Assembly (NCBI GenBank): GCA_030154025.1
Contig: JASKKT010000020.1
Location: 1 to 38,900 of the forward strand
Source: Methanolobus sp.
Lineage (GTDB): Archaea > Halobacteriota > Methanosarcinia > Methanosarcinales > Methanosarcinaceae
Reading direction: 5' to 3'
DNA: 38,900 nucleotides
The translations under genes and the position numbers were made by a program. Below are positions 1-7,878 of this stretch, piece by piece. A model generated the notes under the pieces. The model had not been told where the DNA came from, ran no database searches, and was given only the letters and a program-made list of their open reading frames with translations. Each line of letters opens with the position of its first letter. Positions within the stretch are counted from its first letter, which is position 1.

Positions 1-959
1 TCGTTCGAAATATTCTTTGTTTTTTGAATAATTTTCCGTTTTTTGAGCATTGTTGGTAGTTTTTTAACTATGTCTAAAATGACCCGCATAAAAACAAATT
101 TTAATCTTTTATTCACAATCTCTGATTTTATATCGCATTGGTTTGAGCATAGATAGTACCTTTTGATTGAATAAAATAATGATTTTCCACCCATGTGCCA
201 AGGCAAAATTTTGACAATGTTATAAATCCGATTTCTTTCAGTTTGATATATTTTAAATGATGATCGTGCCTTACCTGTTGCTGAATGTACATGATATACT
301 ACAGATCTCGGAACAAAAACACAGATAAATCCCGCGAATCGACCTCTCCATGCAACGTCATCATCTTCCCTATATGCAAAGTAATCGTTATCGAAGTATT
401 CATTATACCCTAAGTCAATTTTTTCAAGCATTACTCTGCTATATAATGCACTACACCCTATCGGACCAAAAATATCTAACTTACCATCATATTGTCCTTT
501 GTCTTCTTCAAACATTCCTCTGTTTGTTGTCGTCAAGTCCTTATACAATAAAATACCTGTGCTATGTATTTTTTCAGTACCCATAAATAAAATTTTAGAT
601 TGGCACATCCCGATTTTTTCATCCGTTCCAGCAGCTTTTACCAGTTCATTCAACCAATTTTCGTCTGTTTTTGTATCATTATTTAAACACGCAATGTATG
701 CCACATTTGGATCTTCGAATGCTTTCTTGATTCCAATATTATTGCCTCTGGCAAAACCAGTATTTTCATTTAATCCGATTAGATTAACTTGAGGATATTT
801 TTCATCAATAAATTCAACAGAACCATCTGTTGAGCCATTATCTACAACTATTACTTCATAATTTGGATAATTTTGATTGAATACTGATGAAAGACAAACA
901 TCTAAATGTTTTTTTCCATTCCAATTTACTATTATCACTGAAACTTTGGAATACTTCAT
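1..959 (-). CDS. Family 2 glycosyltransferase, 3' end cut by the left window edge
   Basis: The minus-strand frame stays open from an ATG at 959 to the window edge, giving about 319 residues without a stop. The N-terminus reads as a GT-A fold GT2 enzyme: VSVIIVNWNG, then VVDNGSTDGS (nucleotide-binding Asp), CLNNDT in the DXD region and an acidic YREDDDVAWRG motif. GT2 enzymes of this type, often annotated as rhamnosyltransferases, transfer a sugar from a nucleotide donor to a growing glycan at the cytoplasmic membrane face. The start codon overlaps the stop of the upstream GT4 gene by one base (TAATG), so the two are probably translationally coupled. With dTDP-rhamnose genes upstream, rhamnose is a plausible but unproven donor. 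The gene is strongly AT-rich compared with the rest of the window. Confidence 0.85.
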   Translation of the reverse strand, partial: MKYSKVSVIIVNWNGKKHLDVCLSSVFNQNYPNYEVIVVDNGSTDGSVEFIDEKYPQVNLIGLNENTGFARGNNIGIKKAFEDPNVAYIACLNNDTKTDENWLNELVKAAGTDEKIGMCQSKILFMGTEKIHSTGILLYKDLTTTNRGMFEEDKGQYDGKLDIFGPIGCSALYSRVMLEKIDLGYNEYFDNDYFAYREDDDVAWRGRFAGFICVFVPRSVVYHVHSATGKARSSFKIYQTERNRIYNIVKILPWHMGGKSLFYSIKRYYLCSNQCDIKSEIVNKRLKFVFMRVILDIVKKLPTMLKKRKIIQKTKNISN

Positions 960-2104
960 TAGATACGCACGTCCCCAAAACTTCTTTCATATTCTTTTAC
1001 AATACTCTCAATATAAAATCTCGTGATATCTTTTTTGTTTTTTTCAATCATTTGTAACCTTAATGACTCATTATCAATTAATATCTTAATTTGTTCAGCC
1101 AGCGCGTCACTATCCTCAACTGGCACCATCAGAGCATTTACTCCATCAATCAAAAAATCGGTCTGCCCACCATTATCCGTCGAAACAATTGGCAAACCAC
1201 AGTACATAGCTTCTAACAAACAGATACCGAATCCCTCATGTAAAGATGACAAAACATAGATATCTGAAATAGAAAGGTACTGAAATTTCTTATCCTCCGA
1301 CACAAATCCTAAAAAATCAACTTTATCTTCCACATCAAGGCTTTTTGCCAAACTTTTCAGATTATTTTCCTCAGGCCCGTCTCCAATAATTAGATATTTT
1401 ATATTTTTAAAATGTAATTTGCTAATTGCCCGAATCGCATATTCATACCCTTTTCGTTTCACTAATCTACCAACTGAGATTAAAATGATATCTTCTTCTG
1501 ATAAGTTCAAATCTTTTCGTGTACTTTTTATATACTCTGGTGTAACAAAGCCTAAAGGAATAATGGTTATTTCTTTATGAAGCTGGTAATATTTGCTAGC
1601 ATTATTTTTTGTGTTGCTGGATTGTGCAATGATTTTATCAGAGTGATTTAAGAGGAAGCTGATTACTTTCCTTAATAAAAAGTGCTTGTGCGGAGACCAT
1701 TTTTTACTTGGGTCATATATGTCTCCTCCATGAATAGACATAACGATTGGTATCTTAAATAATTTAGAGAGAAACATTCCCGTTGGACCTGACGGTATTA
1801 CAAAGTGTGTATTTATCACATCATATTGATTTGATTTGCACAACTTAATTCCTTTTGCCATACTTGAAGGCAAAAACGTCAACATGGACAGAAGTGTTGC
1901 CGTGCTCAATTCTTTCCTGCCTAACACAGGTACACGATAAACATTAATTCCATCAACAACTTCAAATTTCGGTAAACCTTTATGGCCAGTCGTAAGATAA
2001 TCCACACTATGTGTTTTGGCCAATTCCCTTGCTATATGATAGCAAGCAACCCCTCCACCTCCTCCTAAAGGTGGAAATTCATAATTAACAATCAAAATGT
2101 TCAC
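959..2104 (-). CDS. Family 4 glycosyltransferase (GT-B fold)
   Basis: This 381-residue protein has the two-domain plan of GT4 retaining glycosyltransferases. The N-terminal acceptor domain begins MNILIVNYEFPPLGGGGG, with the Gly-rich loop after strand 1, and contains the SIHGGDIY segment. The C-terminal donor domain starts near ISVGRLVKRKGYEYAI and carries the EX7E signature in HEGFGICLLEAM around residue 290. It would add one sugar to a lipid-linked surface glycan in the cytoplasm. Its ATG overlaps the stop of the upstream GT2 by four bases (ATGA), and its stop overlaps the next start by one base. Donor and acceptor cannot be read from sequence. Low GC content suggests a variable glycan module. 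Confidence 0.88.
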   Translation of the reverse strand: MNILIVNYEFPPLGGGGGVACYHIARELAKTHSVDYLTTGHKGLPKFEVVDGINVYRVPVLGRKELSTATLLSMLTFLPSSMAKGIKLCKSNQYDVINTHFVIPSGPTGMFLSKLFKIPIVMSIHGGDIYDPSKKWSPHKHFLLRKVISFLLNHSDKIIAQSSNTKNNASKYYQLHKEITIIPLGFVTPEYIKSTRKDLNLSEEDIILISVGRLVKRKGYEYAIRAISKLHFKNIKYLIIGDGPEENNLKSLAKSLDVEDKVDFLGFVSEDKKFQYLSISDIYVLSSLHEGFGICLLEAMYCGLPIVSTDNGGQTDFLIDGVNALMVPVEDSDALAEQIKILIDNESLRLQMIEKNKKDITRFYIESIVKEYERSFGDVRI

Positions 2105-3036
2105 TCCACCACCTTCTCGATCAGATAATTCTTTCTACCATTTTGTCCATAATACACCTTTAGCACGATGTCTGCTATAATTCCAGACACAATAAACTGT
2201 ACACCGAGAATTATCAATAGAATTGATAGTAAAAACATTGGTCTGTTAGTCAAACTGATACCAAAGAATAATCTCTGGATACCCATCAATCCACCAGCCA
2301 AAACACCTGTGGCAGTTAATAGCAACCCCAACCCTCCGAAGACATGAATTGGGCGAACAGCATATTTTTGCCAGAAACTGATTACTATCAGATCAAGGAA
2401 GCCTTTAATAAGTCTCTTCCAGTTATACTTTGTATATCCGAATTTTCTTGAGTGATGCTGAACTTCTACTTCACCAATCTTGTAGCCTTTCCAGAATAGC
2501 ATTGCAGGGATGTAGCGGTGGAGTTCTCCATAAAGTTCAAGATCTTTCACACATTCGTGCTTGTAGACTCGGAAAGTACATCCTGAATCATGTATAGGTT
2601 CACTTGTTATTTTATGACGAATGAAGTTGGCTATTCTAGAGAACAATTTCTTGAAAATTGTGTCTTTTCTGTCAGCACGCCAGCCACACACGACATCGTA
2701 ATCCTCTCGAGTGATTTTATCTATTAGTTTTGGTATATCGGCAGGATCATTTTGGAGGTCCCCGTCCATACTGATGATCAAATCACCAGTTGCATGATCG
2801 AAACCTGCTTTCAAAGCAGCACTCTGACCGAAGTTCTTCCTGAATTTAACAATTTTTAAACTTTTTTGTTCATCTTCAAGTTTCATCATTTCTTCAAAAG
2901 TATTATCGGTAGAACCGTCATCTACAAAAGTTATTTCATAAGGATGACCCATATTGTTTAAAACTGACGACAATTTGTCATAAATAGGGATAATATTCTC
3001 TTGTTCATTATAAAAAGGGATTACTACTGATATCAT
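2101..3036 (-). CDS. Polyprenyl-phosphate glycosyltransferase, DPM1/GtrB/ArnC-like GT2 with two C-terminal membrane helices
   Basis: The 311-residue product begins MISVVIPFYNEQENI and shows VDDGSTD and the DXD-containing MDGDLQNDP, typical of GT2 enzymes that load a sugar onto dolichyl or undecaprenyl phosphate. The catalytic part covers about residues 1-225. Two hydrophobic helices follow (about 230-255 and 265-292), then a short basic tail, as in DPM1/GtrB/ArnC proteins. The start overlaps the rmlA stop by one base (TGATG) and its stop overlaps the GT4 start by four, so it sits inside the coupled operon. In this setting it likely makes a membrane-bound sugar donor for a flippase or a GT-C enzyme. 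A relic of a second gene with a similar N-terminus lies at 6109-6189. Confidence 0.88.
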   Translation of the reverse strand: MISVVIPFYNEQENIIPIYDKLSSVLNNMGHPYEITFVDDGSTDNTFEEMMKLEDEQKSLKIVKFRKNFGQSAALKAGFDHATGDLIISMDGDLQNDPADIPKLIDKITREDYDVVCGWRADRKDTIFKKLFSRIANFIRHKITSEPIHDSGCTFRVYKHECVKDLELYGELHRYIPAMLFWKGYKIGEVEVQHHSRKFGYTKYNWKRLIKGFLDLIVISFWQKYAVRPIHVFGGLGLLLTATGVLAGGLMGIQRLFFGISLTNRPMFLLSILLIILGVQFIVSGIIADIVLKVYYGQNGRKNYLIEKVVE

Positions 3037-3818
3037 CAGTTACCTTCCTTACATTCAGACGATTCTGAAGATACGATTCCTAAACATGCCACTTGATCGC
3101 CCTGTGCAGTTTTCATACTTCTGACCAACTCACTCGCACAATGCAGTGAATCAAAAGTCCCTGCATCACTCCAGAATCCTCTTAGTACTGAGTATCTCAT
3201 CCTGTTCTTCTGGATGTAATGATTGTTTACGTCAGTAATCTCAAGTTCGCCACGATGTGAAGGCTTAAGGATTTTAATTATATCAAAGACATCATTGGAA
3301 TAGATATACAGGCCTGTCACGGCAAAATCTGACTTCGGTTGAGTAGGTTTCTCTTCAATTCCCAGTACATGACCGTTATTCTCGTCAACTTCTGCCACAC
3401 CGAATCTCTGGGCATCAGGCACAGGTTTCAGGAAAATATGTGCACCTTCCTTAAAATTTTGCACAGCATCCGTGATATTGTCCTGGAATATATTATCTCC
3501 CAAAATGACCGTAACGTTTTCACTGTCTGCGAAATCTTCTGCAAGACCGAGTGCTTGAGCAATACCCCCTGCTTCATCCTGAATCTCATATGTCAACTTT
3601 ACTCCAAAGTCTGCACCCGAGCCCAATAGCTCAAGAAAGTGTCCTGCATGTCCACGGCCAGATACTATCATTATATCCTTGACACCTGCGCCAATAAGAG
3701 TCTGTAGTGGATAGTATATCATTGGTTTGTCATAGACAGGTAAAAGGTGCTTGTTCGTAACCTTTGTAAGTGGGTAAAGTCTGCTTCCAGTGCCGCCTGC
3801 AAGTATTATGCCTTTCAT
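3036..3818 (-). CDS. rmlA: Glucose-1-phosphate thymidylyltransferase
   Basis: RmlA joins dTTP and glucose 1-phosphate to give dTDP-glucose, the first step to dTDP-L-rhamnose. The 260-residue protein opens with the nucleotidyltransferase signature MKGIILAGGTGSRLYPLT and continues with NKHLLPVYDKPMIYYPL, GDNIFQD in the metal-binding region, EEKP and FWSDAGTFDSL, all typical of short-form RmlA. Its ATG overlaps the rmlD stop by four bases (ATGA) and its stop overlaps the next glycosyltransferase start by one. The last 20 or so residues (after VRSMKTAQG) look like a local extension rich in Ser, Glu and Cys with no motif I recognise. Confidence 0.95.
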   Translation of the reverse strand: MKGIILAGGTGSRLYPLTKVTNKHLLPVYDKPMIYYPLQTLIGAGVKDIMIVSGRGHAGHFLELLGSGADFGVKLTYEIQDEAGGIAQALGLAEDFADSENVTVILGDNIFQDNITDAVQNFKEGAHIFLKPVPDAQRFGVAEVDENNGHVLGIEEKPTQPKSDFAVTGLYIYSNDVFDIIKILKPSHRGELEITDVNNHYIQKNRMRYSVLRGFWSDAGTFDSLHCASELVRSMKTAQGDQVACLGIVSSESSECKEGN

Positions 3819-4600
3819 GTTTTTGTCTCCTTAAGATAAGCGTTTAATGCTTCTTTCCAGTGTCTCATTTGTGTTGTTTTAGTATTATTGAGAATTGAGT
3901 ATAGGGGACGTTCTGCTTTTGTGGGATATTCATTGCTTGTGCATGGAGTTGCATTCTTAATGGCCGCAGACGCAAACTCGTACCAGGAACATATTCCATT
4001 ATTGGTAATGTGATAGATGCCAGGTTCCATGTCAATTATCTCAGCAGTCTTGCGTGCCAGGTCGGCTGTGTATGTGGGCCTGCCGAACTGGTCGTTTACG
4101 ACCTTTACTTTTTCCATCTGCGGGGAAAGTCTCAGCATGGTATCCACGAAGTTCTTTCCATTCTTCCCGAAAAGCCAGGACGTACGTATGATTATGAAGT
4201 TGTCTGTGTTTTTGGCGATTTCCTGCTCACCACGTAGTTTGGATTTGCCGTATGCGTTGATGGGATTAGGATTATCGGATTCTATGTATCCCTGTTTTGT
4301 ACCCTCAAAAACGTAGTCCGTGCTGTAGTGAATGAGCTTTGCGCCGATTTGCGAGCAACCTTCGGCGATATGGCCCGGCGCATAGCCGTTAACCTCGAAA
4401 GCAAGCTCGTTTTCATCTTCTGCTTGGTCTACCATTGTATAGGCAGCAGCGTTGATGACCACATCAGGGCTATTATCTAGGATGGCACCTATAACAAGCA
4501 GCCTGTTGGTAATGTCCAGTTCATTATGTGTGAAGGATATGGCATCAGGGAACACTTCACACAGGTCTTTGCCAAGCATCCCACCTGCACCAAAGATCAT
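3815..4600 (-). CDS. rmlD: dTDP-4-dehydrorhamnose reductase
   Basis: RmlD performs the final NAD(P)H-dependent reduction to dTDP-L-rhamnose. Visible are the Rossmann glycine motif GAGGMLGKD, NAAAYTMVDQAE, the STDYVFEG strand and the YGKSK form of the YxxxK catalytic pair, all normal for this short-chain reductase. I chose ATG 4600, which overlaps the rmlB stop by four bases (ATGA). The open frame continues upstream: GTG 4618 is possible. An in-frame ATT at 4609 lies five bases after a GGTGG Shine-Dalgarno-like sequence and would give the family-like N-terminus (M)KVMIFGAGG. The exact start is therefore unsettled, but the function is clear. With the 4600 start the protein is 261 residues, slightly short for the family. 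Confidence 0.93.
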   Translation of the reverse strand: MIFGAGGMLGKDLCEVFPDAISFTHNELDITNRLLVIGAILDNSPDVVINAAAYTMVDQAEDENELAFEVNGYAPGHIAEGCSQIGAKLIHYSTDYVFEGTKQGYIESDNPNPINAYGKSKLRGEQEIAKNTDNFIIIRTSWLFGKNGKNFVDTMLRLSPQMEKVKVVNDQFGRPTYTADLARKTAEIIDMEPGIYHITNNGICSWYEFASAAIKNATPCTSNEYPTKAERPLYSILNNTKTTQMRHWKEALNAYLKETKT

Positions 4601-5550
4601 GACTTTAATGGTTCCCACCACCATCTGTTGTCTATGTACCATTGGATGGTCCGGTCTAGTGCTGTGTCAAAGTCATAGGCAGGCTCCCAACCCATTTTTT
4701 TGAGCTTGGTGCAGTCGATAGAATATCGGAAATCATGGCCTTTGCGGTCTTCTACATATCGGATCATGGATTCACTCTTACCCAGGGCTTTCAGTATTCG
4801 GTGTGTGATCTCAAGGTTGGTGAGCTCGTTCCCACCGCCGATATTGTATATATCTCCGGCCTTGCCATGCTTTCTTACAAAATCAATGCCTGAACAGTGA
4901 TCTTCAACGTGGATCCAATCCCTTACGTTCAGGCCGGTACCATACACAGGAACTTGTTTGCCGTTCATTAGGTTGGTGATAAAAAGTGGGATTAGCTTTT
5001 CCGGGAACTGATATGGTCCGAAGTTGTTGGTACAGCGGGTGACGGTCACAGGGAGTCCGTATGTATTATGGTAGGATAATGCTAGCAAATCAGAGCCTGC
5101 CTTGCTTGAGGAGTAGGGGCTGGATGGATCCAGGTTATCATTCTCACAGAACGAGCCTTCCTTAATACTGCCGTATACCTCATCTGTGGACACATGGATG
5201 AACTGCTTCATGTTAGAGTCCATGGCGCACTTCAGGAGATTATTGGTTCCCACTACATTGGTCATGACAAAGGCGGAACTATCCTCGATCGAACGGTCTA
5301 CGTGGCTCTCGGCTGCAAAATGTACGACAGTGTCCACATCTTCCATAGCCTTCATGACAACTTCAGGATCACATATATCCCCTTGAACGAAACTATAACC
5401 TGGATATGAAATGTCTTTCAGGCTCCCTAGATTACCTGCATAAGTGAGTTTATCAAGGTTTACGATCTCTATTCGGGGGTACTTTGCAAACATCATCCGA
5501 ATGAAGTTGCTTCCAATAAAGCCAGCTCCACCTGTGACTAATAATTTCAT
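4597..5550 (-). CDS. rmlB: dTDP-glucose 4,6-dehydratase
   Basis: RmlB converts dTDP-glucose to dTDP-4-keto-6-deoxyglucose using bound NAD. The 317-residue extended short-chain dehydrogenase shows MKLLVTGGAGFIGSNFIR at the N-terminus, HFAAESHVDRS, the STDEVYG strand with the acidic dehydratase residues, YSSSKAGSD (YxxxK) and TRCTNNFGPYQFPEKLIP. These are hallmark RmlB sequences. It is preceded by GGTGTG a few bases before the ATG as a ribosome-binding site, lies 10 bases after the rmlC stop, and overlaps rmlD by four bases. The gene order C-B-D-A indicates one transcription unit for dTDP-L-rhamnose supply. Confidence 0.96.
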   Translation of the reverse strand: MKLLVTGGAGFIGSNFIRMMFAKYPRIEIVNLDKLTYAGNLGSLKDISYPGYSFVQGDICDPEVVMKAMEDVDTVVHFAAESHVDRSIEDSSAFVMTNVVGTNNLLKCAMDSNMKQFIHVSTDEVYGSIKEGSFCENDNLDPSSPYSSSKAGSDLLALSYHNTYGLPVTVTRCTNNFGPYQFPEKLIPLFITNLMNGKQVPVYGTGLNVRDWIHVEDHCSGIDFVRKHGKAGDIYNIGGGNELTNLEITHRILKALGKSESMIRYVEDRKGHDFRYSIDCTKLKKMGWEPAYDFDTALDRTIQWYIDNRWWWEPLKS

Positions 5551-5560
5551 TTTTTCACAC

Positions 5561-6112
5561 CTAGAAATTCATTTCAGCTTCAGCTATAACAGGCCATTTT
5601 TTGTCTTTTTCAGCTATTATGAGATCATCAGGACTTACTTTCCAGTCAATGCCAAGTGCCGGGTCGTTGAAAATAATACCTCTTTCGGCTTTAGGATTGT
5701 AACATTCATCACACTTGTAAGCAAAAACAGCGTTTTCACTCAGGACAACAAACCCATGAGCAAAACCTTTTGGAACAAGGAACTGCTTTTTATTTTCAGC
5801 TGAAAGCTCAACTCCTGCCCATTCCCCAAAGGTTGGTGAGTCACTTCTCAGGTCCACAGCTACATCATATACTCTTCCCTGGATAACACGGACAAGCTTT
5901 GTCTGACTGTATGGTGCTAATTGATAATGCAGACCACGTAAAACTCCGTAGGATGATTTGGATTCGTTATCCTGAACGAAAGTATATTCCTCAGAGATCA
6001 GACTGTCTAGTTTCTTTTTGGTGTAGCTCTCAAAGAAATAGCCTCGCTCATCTCCGAAAATATCCGGTTCTAGGACATAAAGTCCTTCAATCTTCGTTTT
6101 TAGGGCTTTCAT
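5561..6112 (-). CDS. rmlC: dTDP-4-dehydrorhamnose 3,5-epimerase
   Basis: RmlC epimerises C3 and C5 of the 4-keto-6-deoxy sugar. The 183-residue cupin protein has the expected length and signatures: PDIFGDERGYFFESY, VLRGLHYQLAPYSQTKLVRV with the catalytic His, VYDVAVDLR, and VPKGFAHGFVVLS followed by FAYKCDECYNP with the catalytic Tyr region. The ATG at 6112 overlaps by four bases (ATGA) the stop of a 26-codon glycosyltransferase relic, which probably now serves as the upstream cistron for translational coupling. It lies directly before rmlB in the minus-strand rhamnose operon. Confidence 0.95.
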   Translation of the reverse strand: MKALKTKIEGLYVLEPDIFGDERGYFFESYTKKKLDSLISEEYTFVQDNESKSSYGVLRGLHYQLAPYSQTKLVRVIQGRVYDVAVDLRSDSPTFGEWAGVELSAENKKQFLVPKGFAHGFVVLSENAVFAYKCDECYNPKAERGIIFNDPALGIDWKVSPDDLIIAEKDKKWPVIAEAEMNF

Positions 6113-6189
6113 TCTGTTACCTTCTTATCTTCGTACAGTGGCAGAACGTTCTCTTCCTCATTATAGAACGGTACAACGATGGATATCAA
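6109..6189 (-). pseudogene. 26-codon relic of a GT2 glycosyltransferase N-terminus
   Basis: Between the epimerase and rmlC a minus-strand frame starting at TTG 6189 encodes ISIVVPFYNEEENVLPLYE, then DKKVTE and a stop. The first 19 or so residues match the start of DPM-type GT2 enzymes, including the gene at 2101-3036 (MISVVIPFYNEQENI). Everything after the first helix, including the DXD site, is absent, so no enzyme activity is possible. The TGA stop overlaps the rmlC ATG in an ATGA arrangement, and a GGTG sequence precedes the TTG. This looks like an internal deletion that kept both ends of the gene. It may still be translated as a leader cistron for rmlC. The frame and homology are read directly; the deletion history is inferred. 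Confidence 0.65.
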
Positions 6190-6200
6190 CAATCTCACAC

Positions 6201-7247
6201 CTATACCGCTATGTAATCCTGTTCTTTTCTCTTGTCTTTATCCGGGGATTGTACCGAATCAGAGATCTTGGTCTTGATAATGTCACTGTCCTGGAAAACG
6301 GTACGCTCATTCCTGTACCATTCCACGAACCTTCTGACACCCTCTTCGATCTTTATCTGGGGGTTGTACCTTATGAGGGATCTGGCTTTGGAGATATCTG
6401 CATAGGTGATAGGTACGTCGCCGGGCTGGTCGGGCAGCTCTTTGATCTTTGCCTTTTTGCCAAGGTTCTGTTCGATGACGCGGATCAGGTAGCGCAGCTC
6501 CACCACGTCGGAATTGCCGAGGTTGATGATCTCATAGCCCTCTTTGATCCCTGTGGCATTGACTATGCCGTCCACGATATCGTCTATGTATGTGTAGTCC
6601 CTCTTGGAGGCTCCGTTGCCGTACATCTCGATCTCGCTTCCCTCGTCGATCAGCTGCGTGAACTTGTGGATGGCCATCTCGGGTCTTTGCCTGGGTCCGT
6701 ATACTGTGAAAAAGCGTAGGCATACGACCGGCAGGTTGTAAAGGTGATGGTGTGTGTAGCAGAACGTCTCACACGCTTTTTTGGATGCCGCATAGGGTGA
6801 GATAGACCTGTCAACACAATCCTCTTCACTGAACGGGACTTTCTCGTTGGCGCCGTACACGGAGGATGTGGATGCAAGAACAAAATTCTCTACATTATAT
6901 TTTCTGCTAAGCTCCAGCAGGTTCAGAGTACCCCGGATATTGACATCTTCATATAATAGAGGATCATTTATTGAAGGTCTTACTCCTGCCCGTGCTGCTA
7001 AATGGATTATTGTAGTGATATCGTTATCCTGAAAAATAGCATTCATTTCTTTGATATGCCGGATATCGGCATTATATAACGCAAAATTTTGGTTTTTCAA
7101 ATTGTGCTCTATGTTTTTGCACTTAATAAGAGGATTGTAGAATGAATCAAAATTGTCCACTCCTATTACTTCTTCGTTCATGGAAAGAAGCCTGTCCAGC
7201 ACATGTGAACCGATAAATCCTGCACAGCCCGTAAGTAAAATTACCAT
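6201..7247 (-). CDS. NAD-dependent sugar-nucleotide epimerase (UDP-glucuronate/UDP-glucose 4-epimerase-like)
   Basis: This extended short-chain dehydrogenase carries VILLTGCAGFIGSHV (NAD-binding Gly motif), HLAARAGVRPS, the STSSVYG strand with catalytic Ser, YAASKKACE (YxxxK) and RFFTVYGPRQRPEMA. The ARAGVR and FFTVYGP(R/W)xRPD/E type motifs resemble the CapI/UDP-glucuronate 4-epimerase group. I chose ATG 7247 (348 residues), because GGTGG lies five bases upstream and the Rossmann strand then begins at the start. A longer start at 7259 would put the ribosome-binding site inside the gene. It is the first gene of the surface-glycan operon. The roughly 350 bases at its 5' end are AT-rich while the rest is GC-richer, suggesting a mosaic gene. 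The C-terminal tail of about 25 polar residues is unremarkable. Confidence 0.88.
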   Translation of the reverse strand: MVILLTGCAGFIGSHVLDRLLSMNEEVIGVDNFDSFYNPLIKCKNIEHNLKNQNFALYNADIRHIKEMNAIFQDNDITTIIHLAARAGVRPSINDPLLYEDVNIRGTLNLLELSRKYNVENFVLASTSSVYGANEKVPFSEEDCVDRSISPYAASKKACETFCYTHHHLYNLPVVCLRFFTVYGPRQRPEMAIHKFTQLIDEGSEIEMYGNGASKRDYTYIDDIVDGIVNATGIKEGYEIINLGNSDVVELRYLIRVIEQNLGKKAKIKELPDQPGDVPITYADISKARSLIRYNPQIKIEEGVRRFVEWYRNERTVFQDSDIIKTKISDSVQSPDKDKRKEQDYIAV

Positions 7248-7878
7248 ATATACCACCATTTTTAAAAATTTGGTTTTTGATTGCCGCCTAAATGTGGAGA
7301 AACTTTAAATAATTTTTCATTACTCATCGCAGATGAAGCAATTTTTTTTCGCAGTTATGCATATCTTCACCATTCACTTTCTTCTTGCCAGGATAAATTT
7401 CTGTTTTTATCAGAGAGCATCGGTTTCACCATTTATGTAAGTCTCTTCACTAATCCGTTTTTCAAAGATTTCATCATCTTAAATGTTACTACACAAATTA
7501 TTATTTAGATTTAATTATATGTTATTTAAATCTATCCATTAATGTCTGCATTGGGTCCATACCTGTCGAATCTTGCCATGGGTAATAGATGTATGAAATA
7601 TATGGATAGTGAGAAAATTTGTGATTTTGCGTATATGATGCTTAGGAAGGTGCCTCACTTTAGAATTTCTCTCTACATGCACCATAGTCATGAAAATATC
7701 AGAGCCCGGTAATGGTTTGTGGAAGTACTTTAAGCATTATCCCCTCATACAAATCTCAATTTCCTGCAAATTTCGATAAACCAACAAACACATATGAAAC
7801 CAACACTTTAATATTAAGTCTTCCAGATAGGGTAATAGTTTTAGAGCATCTGATTCTTAAATATCATATCAGGTTACC
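7248..7878. other. AT-rich intergenic region between divergent units
   Basis: About 630 bases separate the minus-strand glycan operon from the plus-strand membrane glycosyltransferase. I see no convincing gene. A 75-codon plus-strand frame at 7281-7508 lacks family features and a ribosome-binding site. A 9-bp AT-rich inverted repeat lies at 7506-7514 and 7526-7534 (TAGATTTAA / TTAAATCTA) with an 11-base loop. A weak TATA-like CTTTAATATTAAG near 7804-7816 could serve the gene at 7879. Confidence 0.5.
7303..7312 (-). promoter_or_regulatory. Candidate TATA box for the surface-glycan operon
   Basis: On the minus strand the sequence GAAAAATTATTTAAAG contains an archaeal box-A-like TTATTTAAA preceded by a purine/A-rich BRE-like stretch. 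It is about 56 bases upstream of the epimerase ATG at 7247, so a start of transcription about 25 bases downstream would give a leader of roughly 30 bases. The region is AT-rich overall, so the match is only moderately specific. Confidence 0.35.

Noticed and set aside
6138-6719. Plus-strand frame of 193 codons opposite the epimerase
   Set aside because: It is antisense to a gene with clear short-chain dehydrogenase motifs and has no motif of its own.
7281-7508. Plus-strand frame of 75 codons in the intergenic region
   Set aside because: It has no ribosome-binding site, no family-like motif and irregular composition in AT-rich spacer DNA.
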